From Nymphaea colorata (taxonomy: Eukaryota; Streptophyta; Magnoliopsida; Nymphaeales; Nymphaeaceae): 64,000 nucleotides of DNA. This document shows positions 1-10,500 of this stretch, in pieces. The position numbers were made by a program, and so were the translations under genes. The notes under the pieces are model-generated. The model did no database searches. It was not told the origin of the DNA and saw only the letters and a program-made list of their open reading frames with translations. The stretch covers positions 7,328,972 through 7,392,971 of the forward strand of contig NC_045146.1 of NCBI RefSeq assembly GCF_008831285.2. Direction: 5' to 3'. Each line of letters opens with the position of its first letter. Positions within the stretch are counted from its first letter, which is position 1.

Positions 1-535
1 AGCCAGCAAGTCCACCACCAACGGAGATTCGCCGGAGAAGAGAACGAGAAGTAGAAGAGATGGAGACCGAGAGGCGAGAGAGGGAGAGTCGGCATCGTAG
101 AAGAGCACAGGCGAAGATTCGCTGAAGAAGCGCAGAGCACAAGCGGAGATTCACCAGAGAAGAGAACGAGAGAAGTAGGAGAGATGGAGACCGAGAGGCG
201 AGAGAGCTCAGAGAGGGAGAGTCAGCATCGGAGAGGCGAGAGAGCTCAGAGAGGGAGAGTCAGCGTCGGAGAGAAAGGGAACGAAAAAAAGAAAGGGAAG
301 GAAAAGAGAAACCCTAAACCTTTTTCCCGCCGAGACAGTTGAACCGGTTTTTTTAAAACTGATATGTTAATCGAGCCGAGTCGAGTTCAGTGAACTCGAG
401 CTCAACTCGATTACTTAAACGAGTTGACTCGTAAACTCGAGCTCGACTTGTTTAACTAATGAAGCAGCTCATTTAACTTTCGAGTCGAGCTTAAACGAGT
501 CGAGTTCGAGTAGCTCGACTCGTTGTGCAGCCCTA
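1..535. repeat. CTCGAGC-rich dispersed repeat, right-hand end
   Basis: The first 300 bases are purine-rich and internally repetitive. A segment starting near 24 recurs near 147, and a 39-40-bp unit recurs near 192 and 232. From about 355 to 535 the sequence is built of variants of CGAGTCGAGCTCGAG and ends in CTCGACTCGTTGTGCAGCCC. The same composition recurs at about 30640-31290, 33047-33330 and 37868-38350. A terminus of this form resembles non-autonomous hAT-type elements in other plants, but no matching left end or target duplication can be seen because the copy runs off the window. It separates the gypsy coding region downstream from any 5' LTR. Confidence 0.5.
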
Positions 536-815
536 GATGCCAACCAACCACCATCGATCCTTTCTTAAAAGTTTTCGTTGTCAACTTTGTACTCCTCATT
601 GCATATTCAGTCATTGTCATCTTTTTTATTTTTTTTTCCCTAGATGTAACTTTTAAAACTCAATGCAATATGAACCTTTATTTTGACATCATTTTTTTTC
701 AATGACTCTTCATTTTCCTATCTCACGATGTGAATACATGAAAGCCAACAAGACGGTTGAAACCAGAACAAAAGCTGAGTAGGCTCCTTAGAACAAGGTT
801 GCATCTTCCAAGCCT
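536..815. other. Untranslated stretch before gypsy coding region
   Basis: T-rich sequence with no gene I can support. It lies between the CTCGAGC repeat and the first coding remnant of the gypsy element, so it is probably part of that element's long 5' untranslated region. No primer-binding site is recognisable here. Confidence 0.35.
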
Positions 816-1301
816 ATGCTAGAAACACTTGGCTTCCTAGCAATAGAGCCAGAAGGCTACCATATGTTCCAATTGTTCATAAAGCGATTCATGGGGGAGC
901 AAGAAGAACAAAAAGCCCTAATGGTTATTCGAAAACCAGAAACTAAAAAATCGGTCAAGCAAAAGAGAAACAAGAAAGAAAACAAATCCTCTCCTAGAGA
1001 TCAAGATGAAGGTCATCTAGATTCAGACTCAGCAACTAGTAAGGAGAAAAAACCCAAGTTGCGTCCTCTCAAGAAGAAAAAGATAACGAAGAAAAACAAG
1101 AAAATAAAAGAAATTATAGAAGAAAGCAGTTCACCTAGCTCTGTCACAAGCGAAAGTTCGAAGGAAAAGCCAAAAAGAAAGAGAAAGCCTACCAAGAAAG
1201 GCAAAAAGGCAAAGAAGTACATCCCAAGCAGTCGCTCAGATAGTGAGAGTTCTAAAGAGAAAGTAAAGGAGATCAAGGACAAGAAAAAAAAACAACGGTA
1301 G
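816..1301 (+). pseudogene. Lysine/serine-rich ORF at the 5' side of gypsy gag
   Basis: A 161-codon open frame encodes a highly charged protein. After about 45 ordinary residues it becomes dense in Lys, Glu and Ser, with repeated Ser-rich acidic patches (SSKEK-type) alternating with KKGKK-type basic runs. I recognise no folded domain. It lies directly upstream of the gag remnant on the same strand, and related charged codons continue past its stop to about 1430. It is most simply the N-terminal tail of the gag polyprotein cut by a stop. Alternatively it could be the separate extra ORF that Ogre-type elements carry upstream of gag. Its low complexity prevents a firm family assignment, and I infer a transposon origin from position alone. 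Confidence 0.4.
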
Positions 1302-1429
1302 AATTAGTTAAATCAAAGGATGATGAAAGTCTGACTAAGCGCAAGTTTCATGAAATGGAGAAAGGAATGAGCAACCTCGAACTTAAGGATAAAGGGAAAT
1401 GCTCATGCTCATGCGAAGATTACTAGCTT

Positions 1430-2026
1430 GGTATTGAAGGAGATGAAGACATGAATGGTTTGCCCAAGGAGTTTGTCTAATATGATGGAACCACCTGCCC
1501 ACACATACATATTTCAACCTTCATTAATGATTGCTACAAAATTCAAGCAAATAATAGAGCTTTGTTTTGCTATTTTTCAAGAAGCTGGGAAGGGATCATG
1601 ACACAATGGTACAAAGAAAATGTTAACCCAGCTGAACTAAAGGAATTTGATAGATTGGTTAACATGTTTGTTGAGAGATTTGAGCAAAATGCTCTCATGC
1701 CTCCAACTCTCAGTACCATTTGCAGTCTCTGTAAAAAACAAGGAGAAAAGGGTCTAGAATTCATCAAAAAATACAAAATTCAATGCAACAAGATGAAGGA
1801 GCTCATTTTTGAAACACAGGCTTTGTCACTCATCAGGAAAAATCTCGCCCAATCCTTGAAAAGTCTTATCCACAATGCTCCAATCAAGACCTTTGCCAAG
1901 TTGATTGAGCAAGCAAATTCAATAGAGGAAGGAATTATGATGGCGATTTTGATGGAATTATTGCTCTTAAGTACAAAGAAGATGGTAAGAAAGGAGGGAG
2001 GACACAGTTGCCCGTACACTTCATAA
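1430..2026 (+). pseudogene. Gypsy gag (retrotransposon gag domain), degenerate
   Basis: Capsid/nucleocapsid precursor remnant of the Ty3/gypsy element. A stop just precedes a YDGTTCPHIHISTF segment that matches the usual start of plant retrotransposon gag domains (YDG, then PHxH/L). It is followed by an FSRSWEG motif, then a Trp-Tyr helix and an FVERFEQNA segment. These correspond in order to the conserved FxxSLxGxAxxWY and FxxxFxxN blocks of the family. The best open stretch is 1562-2026 (154 codons) and stops interrupt both sides. It stands in the expected place before the zinc knuckle and protease. It is not expected to make functional Gag. Confidence 0.75.
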
Positions 2027-2232
2027 CTAATGCTGGCATTCGAAAGGACAATGACAACAGTTATAAGCATGACAAAGAAGCCAACCACAAAAAGAACACA
2101 CAACTATCCAAAGGAAATGAAAAATGGAGGAACAAACACCCAGACTAGAGTAATGGCCGGAAGTTCACTTCTCTCAGTCAGTCTCGCGAGTAGATCTTAG
2201 AGTACCTCCTCGCCAAAGGAACTATCGTCATG

Positions 2233-2325
2233 CCAAAAATGTAAGTTTCATCATCCTTCTGGTCATGACAGTGAGGATTGTTTTGTCCTCAAAAACATTA
2301 TCCAATATTTCATCAACAAGGATCT
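2233..2325 (+). pseudogene. Gag zinc-knuckle-like remnant
   Basis: Translation in the frame containing 2239 gives CKFHHPSGHDSEDC followed by FVLKNIIQYFI. This matches the Cys/His cluster and downstream helix found at the end of gag in plant Tat/Ogre-type elements (CxxH...GHxTExC, then LK..I..LI). It lies between the gag domain and protease, as expected. Stops lie on both sides. In the family this part binds nucleic acid for packaging; that role is inherited knowledge and not something shown here. Confidence 0.6.
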
Positions 2326-2674
2326 CAAGGCTGATGATGATAGCATCCCTGAGATATTAAGGAATCCATTTCCTGATCACAAGAAGGCAACAATAGAGCC
2401 ACGATCACCATAGGTTATTCCACTTCCATATCATCCGTAGGAGCACATCTAACCTTGTGATGAAAGCAGTTCACACAAAGTCATGATGACAAATCAAGGT
2501 AAGAAACCTCTAGATTTTATTGCTATGATGAATAGCAAGGTAGAAAGTCCATCCAAAAAACCTATCATAATTCCCAAAATTTTTATTTTACGAGGCAGTG
2601 ATGATGAATCATCAGATGACTCCTCGAACAAGGATCCATGCCACTTGGATGATGTCTTCCCCTTGAAAGTATGA

Positions 2675-3110
2675 ATGATCAAGAAAGACTGGATTCAAGC
2701 CTCTAAGAATCAATCAATTACCTTTTCAAAAAAGGACTTCTCAAAATGGGGATATTATCGTGACGATGTTCTTTACATCGTCGACCAAGTTAATAAGATG
2801 ACTGTACCACATGTATTGATCGATGGAGGAAGGGGTTTAAATATTTGTCCTGATCTCGTGGCCAATGTTTTGAAATTTTGTGAAGACATATATCACCGTA
2901 ATGATGCCAAGATCTACAGATACGACGGCCGAAGTATGAATAGCAAAGGTACCCTCAACATGGACGTGATCATTGAACTCACCAGTCATTGTGTTAGATT
3001 CCATGTGGTGGATGTACCACCATCATATAACTTGCTCTTGGGATGACCTTGGATCTATGAAGTATGAAAAATTCCATCCACTCTTCATCAATGCCTCAAA
3101 TGGGATTTTG
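2675..3110 (+). pseudogene. Gypsy aspartic protease, degenerate
   Basis: The frame 2675-3046 (123 codons) carries VPHVLIDGGRGLNICP, the active-site region of a retropepsin-like protease (usual form LIDxGSxxN). Asp is present, but the Thr/Ser-Gly pair is Gly-Gly here. VDVPPSYNLLLG then matches the conserved YNxLLGRPW region. The frame is closed by TGA exactly where Arg is usual, and codons for PWIYE follow at once. This is a single C-to-T decay event rather than a natural end. The order gag, protease, G-patch and RT is intact. The protease would normally cut the polyprotein; this copy is dead. Confidence 0.75.
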
Positions 3111-3241
3111 GTCCATTGGTCATCACTATACGTACTAAGGATCTAGTCAAGAGGTTGGTACAACCAATGCTCCTTAGGCCAAATGATTCAGTGGATGTAC
3201 CCAACATAAGAACAACGAAGGAAGGACCTTTGGAAGAATAG

Positions 3242-3505
3242 ATGCAGAGCATAGAGATAGGCAAATCATCTAGGAGTGCCTATAATATTTCAAGCAGTCG
3301 TGCAAATTACCAAAAACATCCCTTGTATGCTCATTTCATAAAAAACCCAAAGGGATTTCAGTTACTTCTGAAAGGTGGCTATCGTCCAGTCACTGGCCTC
3401 GGAAAGAATGAAGATGGCTTCTTACAACCAATCAGTATCCCTTTTCAAATGAATATTAGAGGATTGGGTATCATAACGAAATTTGAAGAAGATCTTGTGG
3501 GTTGA
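3242..3505 (+). pseudogene. G-patch domain segment of gypsy polyprotein
   Basis: An 87-codon segment contains GGYRPVTGLGKNEDG, then PI and RGLGI near the end. It has the glycine spacing of a G-patch domain (GYxxGxGLGxxxxGxxxPI...GLG). G-patches are RNA- or helicase-binding modules, and they are known between protease and RT in some plant Ty3/gypsy polyproteins. It follows the protease remnant by about 200 bases, starts just after a TAG and stops before a non-coding stretch of about 250 bases. The glycine skeleton is well kept despite decay around it. Confidence 0.65.
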
Positions 3506-3752
3506 TGGTATTCGCCTTTGTTCTCAAATCCTCCCATGAATTTTGTAATCTTAACTTGTACTTTTTTTAGTCTCATGACTATGAACTAAGAATTTTCAGT
3601 ATGCAATGCAAGTAATATTTTGTTATCAATTTTAATTTTGTTCAATTTTCTTTTATCCTCCTCTTTACAAGATGTTGAAACTCAACATGTCCTAGTTTCT
3701 TCTTTTTCCTTGAAAATCATTTATCAAACAAGCAGTCGGTGTAGTAGAACCT

Positions 3753-4900
3753 ATGATAATACCCGAGTCAGAATTACTGAAATTCACTCAGATTCAGAAA
3801 CAAGAACATCTTTCATCCTTAGTTAATGATCTGATTGAAGAGATTAATATTGAAACCAGTGAGAATCCTAAGATCCTTCAAAATAGCACCAGTTTGTCAG
3901 TAGATGAGAAGAAAAAATTGGTGGACTTTCTTATAAGCCACCAAGAAGGTTTTGCATGGACCTACGAAGATAAGTCAGGCTTAGACCCCCAGTTGGTTGA
4001 ACATTGTTTGCTCTTAAGTCTTAGTTGCAAGCCAGTTAAATGAAAATTGCACAAACTTGATCATTGACTATAAGGGTCATAAAAGAAGGATTAGAGGACT
4101 TACTAAAGACAAAATTCATCTGCACCATCGATTACCCCAAATGGTTGGCTAATATTGTTGTGGTCCCCAAGAAAAATGACGAAGTCAGGTTGTGCATCGA
4201 CTTTCAAGACCTGAGCAAAGCTACACCAAAAGATTATTATCCACTTCGAAACATTGATTTATTGGTAGACAGTACTGTATGACACACCATGTTCTCTTTT
4301 ATGGATGGATATTTGGGTTATAACCAAATCAAATTAACAGTCAATGATCAACCAAGGACCGCTCCTTGGGGCACTTTCTGTTACACAATGATGACATTTG
4401 GGTTAAAAAATGTTAGAGCAACTTATCAAAGAGCCATGGCTGCTATCTTCTACGACCAGATGCACAAAATCATAGATGTGTATATCGATGATATATTAAT
4501 TAAATCTAAGGCAAGAAAGACACATTGAAACCCTCACCTAGGTGTTTGAGAGACTCTTACAATACAAGTTTCGTTTGAATCAACAAAAATGTGTGTTTGG
4601 GTTGAATCGGGCAAACTTTTGGGTTTCATAGCCAGTAAGAGGGGAATCGAGATGGATCTTACCAAAGCTAAGGCAATCATTGATATGCCACCACCTACCA
4701 ATATCAAGGAACTGTGAAGTTTGCAAGGGCGAATCTAGTCCATCAAACGATTCATTTCCAATTTAGCCATGAGATGTGAACCATTCAACCAACTGTTGAT
4801 GAAAGACGTCAAGTTTGAATGGGGTTTTGAGTGCCAACATTCATTTGAAAAGATCAAGAAATACCTTCTAAATCCACCAATCTTTAAACCCCAGTACTGG
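3753..4900 (+). pseudogene. Gypsy reverse transcriptase, degenerate
   Basis: The region 3753-4043 holds the pre-RT segment (FAWTYEDKSGLDPQLVEH). The region 4064-4282 has the fingers with WLANIVVVPKKND and VRLCIDFQDLSKATPKD. The region 4289-4528 has MFSFMDGYLGYNQI, APWGTFCYTMMTFGLKN and the catalytic box VYIDDILIKSK. Thumb and connection sequence continues in broken frames to about 4900 (RGIEMDLTKAKAI, then KRFISNLA). Catalytic aspartates are visible (MDGY and YIDD), but stops and at least one frame change separate the pieces. Order and motifs are those of Ty3/gypsy pol. Plant Tat/Ogre elements usually have YVDD, so YIDD is a conservative variant. Confidence 0.85.
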
Positions 4901-5270
4901 GTAGACCATTGCTGTTTTACATCACAATAAATGAGTCACCATGTGGCGGCTTTTTGTCACAATATGAATAAGGAAGTCATATCGAGCATGCAATTTATAC
5001 ATTATCAAAACTTTTTGTATGAAAAGAAGTACTCTCCAATACAAAAAACTTGTCTAACATTGGTTTGGATGTGTCAGAAGCTGAGACATTATTTCTCAGC
5101 TTGTGAAGTGAAGATACTCTCCAAGCTAAATCCTCTTAAGTACATCTTGGGACAGTTCTTCCTTAATGTGAGCATCGCCAAATGGTAAGTTTTGCTAATG
5201 CAATATGATCTTGAATATGTATCCCAAAAGTCAATTAAAGGATAAGTACTTGCAGATCAGTTGGTAGACT
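4900..5270 (+). pseudogene. First RNase H domain of gypsy pol, strongly decayed
   Basis: Downstream of the RT thumb, broken frames give sequence typical of the RT-linked RNase H (an LLFYITINESP-like start). The 85-codon run 4931-5188 covers the RHYFSACEVKI and NPLKYILGQ region. Several stops and frame changes prevent a continuous reading. The domain normally degrades RNA of the RNA:DNA hybrid. It matters for classification because a second RNase H follows. Confidence 0.55.
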
Positions 5271-5353
5271 TTTCTCAGTATGAAAAAATCAGAACGAAAA
5301 ATGAGTTTTCAGACGAACACGTACTAAGATTGGAAATAGTTCCGATATAGTAG

Positions 5354-5704
5354 ATGTATTTTGATGTATCCAGAAACGTGATGGGAGCAGGTATAGGTGT
5401 TCTACTTGTCACTCTAAAAACTGAAGTGATCTCATACTCTTTGAAACTTGATTTTTCATGTACCCATAACATGGTTGTATTGAGTTTTCAAGTGAAAAGG
5501 GTGCATGCCTTCGGTGACTCTCAATTTATCGTCAATCAAGTGAACGAAGAATGGCAAGTTAAGGACAAAAAATTGGTGTCATATCAAGAGATTGTCACCT
5601 CCTTGATTTGTCAGTTTGAAGAAGTACAACTAGCTCACATAAAAATAGAAGGCAACCCTATTGCGGACAGTCTCGCAAGTTTAGGATCCACTATATCTTT
5701 TTGA
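5354..5704 (+). pseudogene. Second RNase H domain (Tat-type dual RNase H)
   Basis: A 116-codon stretch begins YFDVSRNVMGAGIGVLL, which corresponds to the FDGS...GAGIGVVL start of the additional RNase H in Tat-lineage gypsy elements. It continues with GDSQFIVNQVNEEWQVKD and ends in HIKIEGNPIADSLASLGS, equal to the conserved DSQLVxNQV...W and NxxADxLAxLAS motifs. The DGS aspartate neighbourhood has changed to DVS, and the helix that carries the catalytic Glu looks altered (a shortened segment near VVLSFQVKRVHAF). A second RNase H between the first one and integrase is a hallmark of the Tat/Ogre clade. Confidence 0.75.
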
Positions 5705-5815
5705 ACCAACGAAGCAATCTGTTCTTTCGATATTGAAATATTAGAACACCCTACTTTTGAAGTGGTGAAGCATGTCCATCATATCCAAGAGACGAATACA
5801 CCTTAGTATTATGAC

Positions 5816-7027
5816 ATGAAAGGATACATTGAAAACGGAGAATTCTCTATGGGAATGCCCAAAAATAAGCAAAAAGCAATTCAACGTATGTTAGCGAGGT
5901 ACTTTACTTTTGCAGGAGTATTATATAGGTGTGGGTTTAGTACCGAATATTGTCGGTGCCTTGATGAAGATGAGGCAAAGGAAGTCATCAAAGAGTCACA
6001 TTGAGGAGACCGTGTGGATCGTGTTGGTTATCAAACCCTCACCAAACAAATAATTTGAGCAGGATATTATTGACCTACTATGCAGAAAGATTGTTACCAG
6101 TCCTTCAAGAGATGTAAAGAATGCCAATGGCATGTTCCAATGATCCATGCTCCAGCCTCTCACTTGCATTCTGTAACATCTCCATGGCCATTTTTAATGT
6201 GGGCATTTGATGTAGTTCGGACCAATATCCCCTGTAGCTTCTAATGGCTATAAATATTTTCTTGCTACAACAAACTATTTTACCAAGTGGGTAGAAGTCA
6301 TCACGTAATGTCCTTCATTCACAAAAATCTTCTTTGCAAATTTAGAGTCCCTCATGATATAGTATCTGATACTGAGACCCATTTCAAAAATGAAAAGATG
6401 AAACAGTTGTGTAGCAAATATCATATCATGCATCATTTTTCAGCTCCTTATTACCTCGAAGGTAATGGGCAAGTGGAGTTCGCCAATAAGATTCTGATCT
6501 GCATCTTGGGGTCAACAATAGAAACTGAAAGAGGTTGGCATGAAAAGATGCATAATGCTCTATATGCATATCGCACTACTATGAGAACTCCAACAAATGC
6601 TACTCTAGCAGAGCTAGTCTACAGAACGAAAGTGGTTTTACCATTATATGTACTAAAACCTGCTTTGAAGTTCGCTTCTCTTATAGTGCTTCCCCTAAAT
6701 TAATATCAGCAGAAGAGGCTAATGCAGCTCGATTTGCTAGATGAAAAGAGGCTAAAAGCAGCTGAGCATGCTGAAGCTTATCGCCAAAGGATGACTAGAC
6801 AATTCGTCAAGTCATTTATTAAGAGACATTTCAAAGTGAATGACTTGGTTCTATGATCTATGGTATACCTCAAAGGACGACCACGTGGTAAGTGGGCACC
6901 AAACTGAAAAAGTCCATATGTTATTAAAGAAGTCTTGCCCTGTAATTCTAATCGATTGATTGATGCTGGTGGGGTGGAACTCGTGAACCCTGTTAACACT
7001 CTTCACCTCAAGAAATTCTACACCTAG
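5816..7027 (+). pseudogene. Gypsy integrase, degenerate
   Basis: The region 5816-6004 is the N-terminal part (FTFAGVLYRCGFSTEYCRCLD and EAKEVIKESH). Broken frames then give the remainder of the HHCC zinc-binding region around 6110 (KRCKECQWH). The core follows in pieces: an Asp-containing WAFDVV near 6205, VSDTETHFKN and APYYLEGNGQVEFANK within 6287-6703. These match the DDE catalytic triad positions. The C-terminal part runs in a third frame to the TAG at 7025-7027 (VNPVNTLHLKKFYT). Order and motifs are clear, and multiple stops make it non-functional. Integrase would insert the DNA copy into the genome. Confidence 0.8.
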
Positions 7028-7175
7028 TCCTCTTGTACTCACTTTCCAATTAATGACAAATATTAGTGTTTTTCCACATTCAATCTACTATTCATTTTTA
7101 AATTCTACCTAGTCGTAAAGCGTAACAATTACACTAGGGCATTTTTTTTATTTTATTATCGATCAAGACTTGAGA

Positions 7176-7420
7176 GCAACCCATGTAGGTAAGGGGTTAA
7201 ACCTGCAATGCAAAGCAACTCATGCAGGTAAGGGGTTAAACCTGTGATGCAAAGCAACCCATGCAGTTAAGGGGTAAACCTGCAATGCAAAGCAACCCGC
7301 TCAGGTAAGGGGTCAAACCTCAACTCAATCTTGCCAAAACCCACTCAAGTAAGGGGTCAAACCTGAACTCAATCTAGCTCAAATAACTCATTCAGGTAAG
7401 GAGTTAAACCTGAAACAATA
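7176..7420 (+). repeat. Tandem 38-45-bp repeats, each with an internal inverted repeat
   Basis: Three regular units (7176-7214, 7215-7253, 7254-7291) are followed by about three diverged ones to about 7420. The unit core is GCAGGTAAGGGGTTAAACCT, flanked by ATGCAAAGCAACCC. In each unit CAGGT pairs with ACCTG, giving small hairpins with a purine-rich loop. The array lies between the integrase stop and the long 3' LTR, so it belongs to the 3' untranslated part of the gypsy element. Spacing and degeneracy exclude a CRISPR array. Confidence 0.8.
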
Positions 7421-7495
7421 CTTCAAATATGTTTCCTTTGAAAAATTCGGGGTGCTTATCTTTGCCACTAAGCACGGCTAGTGCTGGCTTAGTAA

Positions 7496-7509
7496 CAAAG
7501 AAGGGCATT
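7496..7509 (+). promoter_or_regulatory. Candidate polypurine tract before the 3' LTR
   Basis: A short purine-rich run (AAAGAAGGG) lies immediately before the inferred first base of the long LTR. In LTR retrotransposons plus-strand DNA synthesis is primed from such a tract next to the 3' LTR. It is short and interrupted, so the call rests mainly on position. Confidence 0.4.
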
Positions 7510-10500
7510 TGTTACTACCCTAAATTTTTTCAAAAAACTGTACTTTCACCTGAACAGAAAATTCAAATTCAAAGTCCAACTTTAGACATGAAATTCAAAT
7601 ACGAAATCCAACTCTCAAATCCAAATAAGATCCAAAATGCAAGTTTAGATCCAAATTTATTATTTCAAACTTGAAATCCAAAACTAAAATCAAGATAACA
7701 AAATTTGGATTTATGAGCACCACATGTGCGCGCACGGACCTTCCCTTTGTTTTTTATGTTTCATTCACATGCCAAAATGTGTGTTTTTTTTAACCAAAAT
7801 CCAATTGAATCCAATCCAGATTTAAAATGAGTTTGGAGTCACTCAAAATGGAGTCAACAACCCATCTAACAAAAACCAATTTTATACCCCTTTTAAATAA
7901 ACTTAAAAAAAGGGTTTTATGCTTTTATACGAATATCCCTTTTTGTTTATTTATTTACTCATATTATCTTATTTATTCCATTTTATTTCATTTCATATTA
8001 CTTTATAAAAAAACAAAAATAAAAAGTTTTATTACATAGTATCGTGCGCGATCACATTCAGCGATCGTTGCAGCACGGGCAATGCGTTGCGCGCTACCAC
8101 GCACGAATTACTGAGGCGCCAAGCGTTGTTGTGCCTGGAGTGCAACAACGCCCGAACTGGGGCCTCCCCATTGTGCAGACTCCATTTTCTTGCAAAAACT
8201 GACCCTTGGTGGGTAGTTTTGAGCTTTTTTAGTGGGCATTAGTGTTGCCCACACCATAAAGGGGTCTTTGCAGGGCTAATGGCTAATTTCACTTAGTTTA
8301 AAACTTATTTTTTTAGAAAAATATTGAAAATAATTCAAAATTATTTAAAATTTGCATGAAAATATTGTTAAATTAAAAAAAAAATCAAATTTGGAGTTTT
8401 GGCTCCAAAAATCTCTATAAATACCCTCACAATTTTCTCTCTTGGCCATGAACTAACCTTTGGGGAACCTCTAGTGCTCTCTCACTCGAAGATTTAGAGT
8501 TTTCCCTCAGGTCTCTTTCTGCATTTCTCTCTTCTTCGCTTCTTCTTCTCCAACATTGGAAGCAAGCTTCTACAAGGTCCAACACTTCAAGAGAGCACAA
8601 GAAGATCTCCTAGAGACATATCTTTATCACCTTGGAGCTTCACCCAAAGCAACCCTAAGATCATCTGAAGTAAGAGATTCATCTTTTAAATCATTCTAAC
8701 TAGAGGTATGTAATCAATATCCCACTCCATTTCTTTTCTTTACATTTTTCTTTCTTCATCTTCCCATAGCCATGTAAGATAGCTCTCAAATCGAGAATGA
8801 GAAGGTGAAATGATATTTCATTTTAGCATTGAAATATGTTTCTCTCTTCTCTTGAATGTTGTTTTGTTTTGAGGTATTATTCATGCATAGTTGATTAATT
8901 TTTCCATTTATATATAAATAAACAGTGAGAATGAGTGTTTGGGTTGGGATTCTTCTCTATTATTATGTTGAATTTGAGGTTGAGGTTTGTTCAACCCGAA
9001 AAAGCCATTCACGAATATATACATGTTAAAAATGCATCTTCATGTTATTCTTACATGTACTTTCATTCTTAATCACTCAATTAGGAACCCTAATGAGTGC
9101 CTCATTATGCTGCTTGATTTTCTTCCATACCCAATAGTGGAAGAAATACATTCCCTTGTATCAAACAAAATATTAATGTTCTATGTTAATACATAAAATA
9201 TTTGAAATCATATTTTTCAAAAGATTTTCGAAAACAAAAACTCTCTCTAATGAGACCATCGAGACTTAGCTTAGGTTCTTGCATGAGCCCAAGTTCCTCT
9301 TTGACCTATATGAAAATCAAATTCAGATATTTTCAAATCATTTCTTAATTTTCAATCTCATGAAAACATATACATATATAGATGTTAAATACATATATAT
9401 GCACATGATGATGTTCTTTATCCTTCTCTCTCCATGGTTCTATATACTATTTTATGAATTTTCATATGCACATGAATGTGTGCCCTCTCTAAAATCTTTT
9501 GTTTCTCTTTTCAAGTTAAATATCTTATATATTTATACATTTCTCCATCTCTTTTCCTCTAAAATCTCTTTCTCGTCAAGGCAATACCCTCTTTATATAA
9601 GCTTTCATGTACATATATATGTGCATTTCTCTATTTCTCTCTCACTCTCTCTTTTAAGATCTTCTTTTTCCCCTCTATTTAAGTTAATACTTCATTTTTA
9701 CAAGTTTTCGTATATATACATATATATACATATATATTTATGTATGTATATACATATAAAATACATATAAAGATACATATTTTTTCCTCTTTTAAAATCT
9801 TTCATTCAGTGATCTTTAAAATTTCTTTCTCTCTTTTTCTTTCTATGGGAGTTTTATCTTTTTCATTCTTTTGGATTATTTTTTTCTAAAGATCTAAGGT
9901 TTTAACTTTCCATTCATCGACTTCACCAACTTTAGATCTCATTTTGGAATCATGTTTGATGATCTACAGTCGTATTTCATTTTCAAAAACTTTTCTCTCT
10001 TCATAAAAATATTTATAACAATTACACAAATAAAAATAAGAAACTTAGATGTATGTAATGGTAGGAATACTTTTGGAAGAATGTTATGGCAAGAATGAAT
10101 GATTTCTTTCTAATCATATAGGATCAATGTATTCATGCATTCACATTCACATTCACTTAACGCTATGAATGATCACAAGCACCACTATAAAAGAACTTAA
10201 GCAAGATGAGATAGAGCTTTAATTAGGTAGTAACTTAATTGAAGTAAAAACTCAAACCTACTTAAAGTCTTAAGAGAACGCTAAAGTGATTTCTAAAAGT
10301 GATCATTAAAGGTTTCCAAATGATATTTGTAAAGATTTTCCTATGCAAGATTTTTCAAATCAAAACGTTTTACACTCTCAAATGAGTCTTCAGAACTTTT
10401 TCAAAGATTTGAAGCATCAAATTTTCAATATTTTCTGAAACACCACACTGCATTTAGAATGAAAAGATGTTTAAGCGAAAATGAAATGCATCAAGGATAA

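Noticed and set aside
7176-7420. Regular repeats that might be taken for a CRISPR array
   Set aside because: The units are contiguous with no unique spacers, they diverge progressively, and they sit in the 3' part of a plant retrotransposon.
9279-9770. 163-codon open frame in the long LTR
   Set aside because: It is made of TATATACATA and CTCTCTT low-complexity sequence, rich in Tyr, Ile, Phe and Ser, and the collinear solo LTR does not keep the frame.
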